64,000 bases of DNA, from contig NW_003546301.1 of the NCBI RefSeq assembly GCF_000090795.2, forward strand, positions 124,001-188,000, read 5' to 3'. Shown here piece by piece: positions 54,971 through 64,000 of this stretch. The notes beneath the pieces were generated by a model that did no database searches, was not told the DNA's origin, and saw only the letters and a program-made list of their open reading frames with translations. A program made the translations under genes and the position numbers. Each line of letters opens with the position of its first letter. Within the stretch, counting starts at the first letter, position 1. This stretch comes from Amphimedon queenslandica (lineage: Eukaryota > Porifera > Demospongiae > Haplosclerida > Niphatidae).

Positions 54971-56539
54971 ATCCTAACTGGATTACTTAATTTAACTGAT
55001 AACTTTTAGACTTGTACATGTAGCAGTGTTTTGATGGTCATAAAAAGTAGCTTTTGAATTAAAACACATGTAGCTATAATTATGTCTTAATTTATTGCTG
55101 CTCATTCATTTTAATAATTATGTACATGCATTTACAATGTAGTTACAGTAAGAGTTCAATGTACATGTGTATACCGTATATACATGCACATGTAGAATCT
55201 ATTTCATAGGTGTGTAAACTTATGAAAGTCAAAAGGTAAAAAAGCTCCAATTATGACTAGGCTTTAACTTTTACAACAATAGTGGCAACAAGTTACATGT
55301 ACAGTACATGTACATGGCTGCTACATATTTGCTGGTAGATGCTGCAAGTGACAAAATAAAATCTGCCTTTTTTTCATTATTTTGAGCAAGCTCATTGAAA
55401 ATACCATAATCATTGCAATAATAGAAATAATAAATAATGTGTACATGTACATAATATAGTAGTACATGTACAAACACCATTAATTTTTGATAACGTTCTG
55501 ATTATAAACAATAATGGTAATTAAGTATTGTGCTATCACTGCTGTGTTAGATTGAACAGGTATCATGAATGTAATTTTAATCATGATTAGAAAGCTGCAA
55601 GTATTACATTTGTTGTAAGTGTATACTGTTCAAATTATTACTGTATAGCAGGAAAATTTTGTTGCCACAAAAATATTATTGTCCATGCATCAGATTTTAG
55701 TTGACTTTATTTTCATTAACATTAATTATTAATCATTATCCCATGTCATTTTAAATTTTCATAGTCTAAAATTTTGATTGAAAGTTTTGGCCAATGAAAT
55801 AAATAAAAAATACTCAATGAAAATTTCCTGCTATATGGTATAGTGCATTTCATAGAACTGTTTGCATAACTGCAGTGTGCCATTAAAAATCACAGCATAT
55901 GAAGTGAAATTATTTTATTGTAGCATGGGCTCCTGTTCATACATTATGCATGTACAAATGCATGTAATACTTGAATAAAACAACCTCTAGATAAAATGGA
56001 TACAAGGAATTATTGTGAATTCAAGCTGTACAATAAATGTACCAAGTTACATACATGTAAAATTAGAGATAATACATATCACTATAGACTCAAAACTCTT
56101 CAGAGCTTCTGAGATCTAGAGCAGAAAGAATGAAGCAAGATAATCTGACAGTACAGATCAAGACAGACAATAGAGCTCCTTAAAAGTGATATGAAGGAAA
56201 ATCAAACACAGTACAGTAGAATAAGACTGTGAGAGACCAACATAAAGTCTGCAAGAAAAATCTTCAGGAAACTATAGTACATGTAGAAATAATTTAATTA
56301 TAGCAGCTCTGTCCATGCTGTATGTAGCTTAGCTTTAAGTTATATTCTCCAAGTCATTATTACAATCATTGATAAACAAGTGCTTAATCAGGAGAAACAA
56401 TTCAAAAATTAACGACAAAAAACATTAACATAATGTTCTAATTCATACATTCTGTTCACGAAGTACATGTAGAAAGTACACTGGAAAAGTTAATAGCAAA
56501 AATGAAAAGTACACATGCAGCCATGTCCATGTACAGTGC
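54971..56539. other. Convergent intergenic region between ACO2 and NUDCD3
   Basis: Holds both 3' UTRs and the inverted-repeat element at 55639-55840. No additional exon is supported. Confidence 0.6.
55639..55840. mobile_element. Short inverted-repeat element (TACYGTATAGCAGG)
   Basis: Left end TACTGTATAGCAGGAAAATT and right end AAATTTCCTGCTATATGGTA are inverted copies with two mismatches. The inner part pairs more loosely. Same end type as the elements at 61.9 kb and 39.1 kb. Confidence 0.75.
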
Positions 56540-59500
56540 CTACCACACACCAGCAATGTTAACTTTTGAAGGATCAAAAGGAGTCCCTTTAAACGGAGAG
56601 CCAGGAGCATCCCAAGCTTTCTTAAGAATGTCATGTGCCCTCTATTATAGAAAAAAATGTACACAAAAACATAACAATGACAATTTGGATTCCTGTTACC
56701 AATCACCAGCCTGCATTTGTAGTCATGAGCAATTTATACTAACAATGAATACATGTATTTATGAACCACCCACCTAAAGCAGTCCTACACCCACGACAGG
56801 CCACAAATACATAATCTAGACTCTATACACTTCAACAAAAACCCATATAGCCACTTAATATCAACATAAGCCCACGCCATGCACCATTATCATAAAAAGC
56901 ATACCGTACTAACAGGTTATTAAGCGTAGGCGCTTATGCAGAAAATGACAGAAAAACGGGCGTATTATAATGACTCAGCGCTTAATAAAAATAGTAGGTG
57001 TGGTTTATAATAACAACTAATTAATAACTTTACTGGTTTTACAATGGCGGGTGGTGAAGAATACTCTTTTGACAGTCTGGTTTGTGGCCACAACGCTTAT
57101 AAAAAGTGTCTGGACTCCTACTGCTGGAACTCCTACTGCTTCGACTCCTACTGTTCTGTACTGCGCTTAACAAACCCATGCTAAGAGCTACATTGAGCAG
57201 GGCACCTAATAAGAACTAGGCGCTTAATAACAAAGGGCGCTTAATAACCAGTTAGTACGGTATACATGTAGGAGGCTAGGAGCAGAAGCAACACATTCAA
57301 CAGGTATGTGTAAAAAATAAAAGAATGATGTACAGTTGTACATGTTAATGTACACTCACAAAAACAAGGCAAAAAATTGAAGCTTCATATTATAGTGAAT
57401 CATGGCAAGCATATAGATTTTTTGATAAACGCTTCACTCTAGAAAATTTAGAGTCATATGTAACTGTTACTTTGGAAATAAAACTTTTGATACATGCCCA
57501 GCCCCTACAGAGTGCATGTCATAAATATATGACATTTATAGCCATCCCATTAAAAGGAATTATTTCAAACCATGTACTACGATGTAATTAACTGACATTA
57601 CATGTAATAAGGACTCACTTGCTCACTACTAGTGGGTCGACCAAGCATTTTCATGTGATGGTCATATGTAACTTTCTGAATAGCAGCTTGAGCTTCTTGA
57701 TCAAATTCACTTATATCACGAGAAGTATCAACTTTTGTTAAATCAATGCCATCTTCACCCTAATTAAAATGAGCACAAGACTGAAAAATTGATAATGGTA
57801 TAATATCTGGCAAAAGTTAAAAGCCTAAGACATACAATGCAAGTATCAAACAGTCCTGAGTTGCTTCCTGGCATTACCATACAGAGGAATAGATTGGCAA
57901 GTTGGTACAATTAACTTGACTGGTTTGTTAGAGCCCATTCCAACTTTAACTTCAGGAGTTTTTATATGCATGCATTTCTCTATACTAAACTACAATTAAT
58001 TGTGTTGCACATACTCAGCCTTGTCTTATCCATGCATAATCTGTAATGTGGCCCATGCAACCCATGTACATGTACAGTCACTGCAACCTTTAAGCCATAT
58101 CAGCTCTTCAAATTCACTCTTTCTTACATACAATTCTTCATGCCTGTAGGCAGCTTATTCACTATCACTACAGTCAACTAATTTAAGAAGGTGATAAAAA
58201 ACTTTCCTCCTTCTAAGGGCCATGCAATTTTAAAGAAAGCTATAGTACCAGAAAGAGAGAGCAGCACTAGTATCGAATCTGCATACTAGTCAGTGTCAAA
58301 TTGCTACATGGATCTACATTTACCTGTCCAAAGGCTGCATGACACAGCAACATGCCATAACCAGAAATGCCCATAAACATAAGCAAATTCAAACTCTTGC
58401 GTTAAATCATATTACATTTCTACACTGTATATAATCACCTACAAATTCATGCTCAGCTAAAATTGACGTTGACAAACTATTTTTTGTAAAAAATGTCTTC
58501 TATTAATATGCAATCACGATAATGTACCTTTCTTGCAAAAAATTAAAATGCAATTGTCCTCATAATAAAGTGTGCTAATTAGCAGACAATAAATTTCATT
58601 ACCGCCCAATATGTACATGTATATTATAATACATGTACACGAGGTCAAAAAACATACCGTAAAAACAGACTTCCACATAATTTCTTTAGTCTTTTCAACA
58701 TTAATATGGACCACACTTGCATCTTTGTCTAGGCTCCACATAGACTCCTCCACTTTTATACGATGCAGCAGTTGACCTCCGAGGAGGACCTGTAAGCACA
58801 TGAACATCACAAAGTAAAAAAATCAAATAAATACCTTCTTTTCAGGTTTCAGTGCTTCAACTAATAAAGAATCATTCTTAATTTCTATCTTGAGGTCTTT
58901 TCCAGTTGTGCCACTAGAAACAGGAACTCTAATATCAACATCTGTCATCGTTTGAGACCACGCGTAATTGCCAGCATTGGAACCATTATACGTATCAGAT
59001 GCTTTTGATGGTTCCTTAATAGATGAAGCAAGAGAAGTGGGGACTTGAGCAGAAGAGGGCTGTCCCGGAGGTTGTACAGGTAGTGAAGGGATTGCAGGTG
59101 AAACACTATCAGAAGCACTATCTTTTTTGAAGTTATTAACAGGAACCGATTCACTCACACGTATTTGCTCATGTTCTACTTTTGCTGTGACTAATTCCGA
59201 CTGAGGGTGCTGTAATTTTTGACGGTTGCCTTTTCTCTCCACAAGTCTTGATTTTGTTAGCTTGTTGAGCTGTTCAACAGTTGAAGAGGGTACATCAATC
59301 TTTGGGAGCTCTGATAAATCATCTGTCATCAAATCAATACGTCTTGTTTCGGCTTCACGCAACAACTCTGCCTCCCTTTTCCTTGTCAGAATTTCATACT
59401 TCTTAAAAGCCTATATTAATCAATGAACAAAATAAGTAATACAAAACAGTCTATTTACTTGAATAACCATATTAAGTGCCATTCCTTGTGGAAAACCCAT

Positions 59501-59671
59501 CTCTGCGTGTTCTTGTTCCATAATAATGTAAAAGTCTGTTCTCCGAGATAAAAATGAGAAAATACATTCAAAGAAGGGCTGAATCTTGCCACAACTCTTC
59601 AATATTGACAAAAGGACAGAGTCGTATGTACCCTCCTCACCCCACAGAGATCCAGGAGCAATGGCGGCCAT
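56540..59671 (-). CDS. NUDCD3: NudC domain-containing protein 3
   Basis: Five exons (59459-59671, 58835-59410, 58658-58789, 57619-57759, 56540-56641) give 387 residues in phase (human 361). The N-terminal domain (residues 1-75, with RRTDFYIIM and MGFPQGMA) is the conserved NudC N-terminal fold. A Ser/Pro/Val-rich linker follows, then the CS (p23-like) domain (about 225-320: NYAWSQTMTDVDIRVPV, LLHRIKVEESMWSLDKDA) and a C-terminal helix region (FDQEAQAAIQKVTYDHHMKM, KKAWDAPGSPFKGTPFDPS). NUDCD3 is an Hsp90 co-chaperone that stabilises dynein intermediate chain and kelch-type beta-propellers. The 56902-57262 element lies in its last intron. It is divergent from NDUFAB1 with 86 bp between start codons. 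Confidence 0.95.
56902..57262. mobile_element. Inverted-repeat DNA element with HIRAN-like fragment, third copy
   Basis: Ends TACCGTACTAACAGGTTATTAAGCG (25 bases; outer motif TACCGTACTAACAGG) and CCAGTTAGTACGGTA are inverted copies. From the ATG at 57044 a short forward frame reads MAGGEEYSFDSLVCGHNAYK, which aligns with FETESCVKGHHVYK of the 4.7-5.1 kb element (shared S.V.GH..YK). No transposase. It lies in the last NUDCD3 intron on the opposite sense to the gene. Confidence 0.7.
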
Positions 59672-59757
59672 GACCCTCTGCGTAAGTCTACTCTCCTTTC
59701 TTTCTGCTCAGGAGAGTCACGTGATAAACTTAAAAAATAAAATCATTTGAAATCAAA
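59672..59757. promoter_or_regulatory. Shared divergent promoter of NUDCD3 and NDUFAB1
   Basis: The closest head-to-head pair in the window, 86 bp between ATGs. It contains GAGTCACGTGAT, an E-box CACGTG of the type bound by bHLH-zip factors such as USF/MITF. Both 5' UTRs must be very short. Confidence 0.6.
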
Positions 59758-60570
<813 letters not shown>

Positions 60571-61449
60571 ATGGCTGCCGATTTAGCTGTCTTGTCTCAG
60601 TTGTCTGGGCCCAGTCGGCCTAGTTCTACCATGTTTAATATCATAAAGAAGAAGACAATAAGTGCAGTCTGGGTTCATTTTGGACTGCAAGCAGATGAAG
60701 CCAATCGAGTGATGGAGGATGATATGGAGAGACCCATTTGTTGCGAGTGCCACAAGGTTGTCCCAGCGAAAGGTAGAAATACTTCTATCTTATTTTCTGT
60801 CTTAAGAGAGCACTATCCTACTTTGTTTGCTGGTTTGACTTCTAACTCGTGGAAAAAGTGTGAGTCTAGCGTCATCAATGGAAAGCAGGTTGCCAACTTG
60901 CCAGAGGTACTGTTGAAAGACCAGGATTCAAACACATGATCCACTAACTAAATCCCAAATATGATCTACATGTACCTTCAAGAAAGTACTTCAGTAAGGA
61001 AGCAATCCCTTGATTATACATGATGTTTGCTCTCAAATTCTTTCCGATATGACATATCTACGGCATTACTCCTTGATGACAGATCTCTGGATGAGCTGTG
61101 CTGCAGAGCCTTATACTGTATATGGAATGTATTTCACTGGGATTTAATGTCACTAATTTTACTGTTTTAAAAAAATTGTAAAAATTTTATGTATGAAAAT
61201 TATTTTTATGACACTACTAATGGTCAGTAGAAAAAAAGGCAAAAGTTTTTTCTTGTGAATAGGCTAAAAGGTGATTTTTGTGAAATGTTTTCCCTGGGAA
61301 ATATACCCCCTACACGGTATTACTATCACACTTCATTATATTGATTTAGCTTGAAATCTTAAGTCTGTTTGCCTTCAGACTGTAGCAATGTTGAAAGATC
61401 ACACAGGCCAGAATATTGCAGAATGTGTGACTAAAGCAGAGATGTGTCA

Positions 61450-61906
61450 AGCCCTTTTGGGCTTAAGATTTTGAAGTAATTGAAAGTGCTTTAAAGCCTT
61501 TAGGAAAAAAAGAGCTTGGGCTTGGGCTTGTACTTAATTACAAGTTGTATAATCCTGGGCTTGGGCTTGAAGCCTTAAAGCCCAGGTGTTTCTTTCATCT
61601 GTAGTGATCCCCTTGTTATCAGTAATCATTACGCAATAGTACATGTATGTGTATGTGTGAACAATTAAAGCAATCCACGCCCCCTTCAGTGAGCAATTTC
61701 AGCACAATACTAAAACTGAAAATGACAGCAAAACTACATGCACCAGCAAATTATTAATAATTTAAGTGAAAGGCTTGTAAAAGAATTAAATACATTTGAT
61801 AAAGAGCTTGAGCTTGTAAATAAGCCCAAAAGAAATTTTTGGGCTTGTGCTTGTAATTGACTGTTTGATAAAGGGCTTGGGCTTGTGCTTAAGCCCTTTG
61901 ATAATG
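61450..61906. repeat. GGGCTT/AAGCCC-rich insertion inside the hAT element
   Basis: Begins CAAGCCCTTTTGGGCTTAAG and ends near GTGCTTAAGCCCTTTGATAA; between are many copies of GGGCTTG and AAGCCC in both senses. It separates two pieces of the hAT coding region. Whether it is one element with inverted ends or an amplified simple repeat cannot be told by eye. Confidence 0.5.
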
Positions 61907-62113
61907 TACCATATAGCGGAAAATTTTCGTGGCCCAAAATTTTCGTGGATCCGTCCAAAAATCAATTTCGTGGGTTTAATTTTCGTGGTTTTCTACAATT
62001 CGGCCATCTTAAACCGTATAAAATTGATTTTCGCGGATTTTATTTTTGTGGATTTTGAAAAAACGCGAAATCCACGAAAATTTTGGGCCACGAAAATTTT
62101 CCGCTATACGGTA
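61907..62113. mobile_element. Short inverted-repeat element (TACCRTATAGCGG)
   Basis: Almost perfect hairpin of 207 bp: left TACCATATAGCGGAAAATTT then TCGTGGCCCAAAATTTTCGT, right the exact complement ending TTTCCGCTATACGGTA. The small number of mismatches marks it as the youngest of these elements here. It interrupts the hAT relic. Confidence 0.88.
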
Positions 62114-62660
62114 ATTGACACAACTCTGGACTGAAGTGCTGGAGGAATGGAAATTAGGTCCTCAGAATTTAGTTGCAGTCACAACGCCCACAACTGATAC
62201 TGGATTAAATATTGTTTGTGCCTTTTGAAATTTTGGAATTTTTACATATAAGCTGCTTTGGTTACAGCCTGGATCTAGGTACGAAAAAAGCATTGAATGG
62301 CACTACAAGGTGTGTGCAACATGCTCTTTCCTGGTGCCACACAGTTGTGAGTGTAGAAGCTGGAAAAAGACACAGGATCTAAAGGAAAAGCAGAGGGAAC
62401 TTGATTTACCCCAACACAGATTAAAACAAGATGTCAGTACTCAGTACATGTTGGGGTTCTACCTATCAAATGGTTGCACAAATACTAGAGCAGCAACAGG
62501 CAATTTGTGCTGTTTTGGCTAATGATAGGAGGACATGGAATAATATGCCGACTGATGAAGAAGTTAGTACAATGGAAGTTGTGAAGGAGGTCTTGGAGAA
62601 TGTCTCCTATTTGATAGATGCATTAGCAGTAGAAAAGGAAGTAACTGCATGCATTCTCAT

Positions 62661-62940
62661 AGTGTGTTCACACTACCTCCCCAGCTATACAGAACTGTGC
62701 CTAATTAGATTAGTTTGGTTGTAAAGAACCATATTGGTAGCAGTTCACACTGCACAACTATACCAACTGAGCTTCAAAACTTAACTACACCATTTCAGAG
62801 CACCTAATTTGGTGCACCACTTTAGCCTGGTTTGGTTTGGTTACAGTGCAGTTAAGTTATGTTCACACTTGTTATAAAACTAGGCAATACTTCCCCAAAA
62901 CCCTGTTCCAGTACAGTTCTGAATGGTAGTGTGAACAGGG
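62661..62940. mobile_element. Inverted-repeat element (TGTTCACACTACC)
   Basis: Left TGTTCACACTACC followed by CAGAACTGTGCC; right GGTAGTGTGAACA preceded by CAGTACAGTTCTG. These are inverted copies over about 35 bp with gaps. Transposase similarity of the host hAT resumes right after it (VCCILAHLRNKLG), which shows it is a secondary insertion. Confidence 0.72.
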
Positions 62941-63366
62941 TATCAGTGTGTTGCATTCTTGCACATCTGAGGAATAAACTTGGAGCAAAAGAAGGAGATA
63001 AGAAATTAGCTATAGATATGAAGAACATAATGTTAACTGGCCTTAACATGAGTCAAGAACAGATATAGTTGGTTTCAGTTGAGAAAAAACTGAAGTAAAT
63101 CAATGTTTTCATCATTAAAATTTCAAGTATGGCTGCAATGTGCAAGCTCTGTCATTCTTTGAGCGTTTCTTCTCCTTTAACTTACTTTACTATCTATTAT
63201 ACATGTACTTCTACAGTGCTTGCTGCTACCCCATCTATCCTTTTCTTGTTCTTGATGCCTGTTTTCAGCTGTTGTGGAGCTCGGAATATGGATAAATCAA
63301 CAAGTCTCCTGACAGGCTGATAATGAACATTGAAGAACAACTAAAATTGAGAAGGCTGTGGAGTGA

Positions 63367-63929
63367 TACCGTATAAGAGGATTTGTTGGCGGGAGTTTTC
63401 TTTGGCGGTTTTGTGATGGCTAGCTTATTGGTGGGAGTTTTCTTTGGCGATTTTGTGATGGCTAGCTTATTGGCGGGAGTTTTCTTTGGCGGTTTTGTGA
63501 TGGCTAGCTTATTGGCGGGAGTTTTCTTTGGCGGTTTTGTGATGGCTAGCTTATTGGTGGATTTAATATTGGCGATTTCTAACAATTTTAATTATATCCC
63601 CACCTTAGGTGGGGTTTTTTTTAAGCGGGTGTGGTTCACTGACAACATACTGTATTATCAGAGAAAGGTGGTAATGTTTCTGGAAGACTGTTCTTTATCA
63701 CAGGGTTTAGAGGCTAGCTTTAGGAAACATAGTAAAGCCATGTTAGCTAGCAGCCTTTAATCATGCTTTTAACCGCTTTTAACTAAATTTTTTACTAAAA
63801 TCAATGTGGGTGTGGTCACACGCATCAATGCTGGAATTATTCCTTGCAGATTTTATTTTGGCATTTTTATATAAATCTGTCAATCCGCCAATATTAAATC
63901 CCCGTCAGCATTTCATCTTATACGTTATA
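63367..63929. mobile_element. Inverted-repeat element with an internal 42-bp minisatellite
   Basis: Left end TACCGTATAAGAGG..TTGGCGG and right end CCGCCAATATT..CATCTTATACGTTATA are imperfect inverted copies. Near the left end a 42-bp unit (GATGGCTAGCTTATTGGCGG plus GAGTTTTCTTTGGCGGTTTTGT) repeats about four times between 63389 and 63560. Because 42 is a multiple of three, both strands stay open and give repeating peptides (e.g. FVMASLLAGVFFGG); these are artefacts of the repeat. The unit is itself built from the TTGGCGG block of the terminal repeat, which suggests the array grew from the element's end. Confidence 0.75.
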
Positions 63930-64000
63930 GCAGATTTGTCCTTAAGAAAAGGCTCCTAGTTGTTGATTGAATATAAGTAGTTATATAGAGCTTGATATGT

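Larger units (their letters stand above)
60571..63069 (+). mobile_element. Decayed hAT (ZBED-like) DNA transposon, nested insertions
   Basis: Transposase pieces appear in order on the plus strand. 60571-60939 is a BED-finger-like N-terminus with CCEC and VLREHYPTLF, in which one zinc-binding His of the usual pattern seems lost. Near 62113-62230 is the catalytic-core-like VAVTTPTTDTGLNIVCAF. Near 62380-62650 follow KQRELDLPQHRLKQDVST and LEQQQAICAVLANDRRTW, in two frames, so at least one frameshift lies near 62430. 62941-63069 gives ILAHLRNKLGAKEGDKKLAI. Three younger insertions interrupt it: an AAGCCC-rich block (61450-61906), a TACCATATAGC element (61907-62113) and a TGTTCACACTACC element (62661-62940). 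It is clearly inactive. It sits in the NDUFAB1 intron. Confidence 0.7.

Overview
The window is metazoan nuclear DNA. It is AT-rich, and most genes are broken into many short exons by GT-AG introns, often only 44-60 nt long. It carries genes diagnostic of animals (an RBFOX splicing factor, cytohesin, a BAR-RhoGAP of the RICH/ARHGAP17 type, an SRCR receptor, a BTB-BACK-Kelch protein, a large PI-PLC). Gene density is high (about one per 4-5 kb), and neighbouring starts are often only 86-270 bp apart. Together with many small inverted-repeat elements and the abundant TACATG/ACATGT motif, this suggests an early-branching animal with a compact genome, most probably a demosponge (Amphimedon-like). 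The species is an inference from style, not from any search.

Layout. 0-2.3 kb: no gene; one inverted-repeat element carrying a HIRAN-like protein fragment. 2.3-11.5 kb, minus strand: SRCR membrane protein, RBFOX-like RNA-binding protein, intronless tRNase Z (ELAC2), Kelch-like protein. 11.5-15.6 kb: repeats, including a Helentron-like element and a CA microsatellite. 15.8-19.4 kb: a divergent pair, an unidentified minus-strand exon and an ARHGAP17/RICH-like RhoGAP. 20.1-24.6 kb: a divergent pair, MSRB1 selenoprotein (in-frame TGA at the catalytic position) and ribosomal protein S15a. 24.7-35.4 kb: a divergent pair, eIF3 subunit L and a DDX5/DDX17-type RNA helicase. 36.3-39.9 kb: cytohesin. 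40.0-55.0 kb: a divergent pair, phospholipase C with two PH domains and mitochondrial aconitase. 56.5-60.1 kb: a divergent pair, NUDCD3 and the mitochondrial acyl carrier protein NDUFAB1, whose last intron is filled by a nested, decayed hAT transposon to the window end.

The genes form no single pathway. They are housekeeping genes (translation, tRNA processing, TCA cycle, mitochondrial ACP, oxidative repair), RNA metabolism (RBFOX, DDX5/17) and signalling (cytohesin with its PI lipid-binding PH, PLC, RhoGAP). Five divergent pairs probably share promoters.

The most interesting non-gene structure is the repeat layer. (1) Three inverted-repeat elements carry the same short HIRAN-like peptide. 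(2) A CAAGAGT family ranges from a 1.1 kb foldback with 334-bp arms down to 28-bp palindromes, two of them flanked by perfect 7-bp target duplications. (3) A CCATAGATA family has three copies with about 5-bp duplications. (4) Two Helentron-like copies share their right ends. I saw no retrovirus-like, LTR or Polinton element and no toxin gene. All exon models are by-eye splice models checked for reading phase; none was tested by computation.
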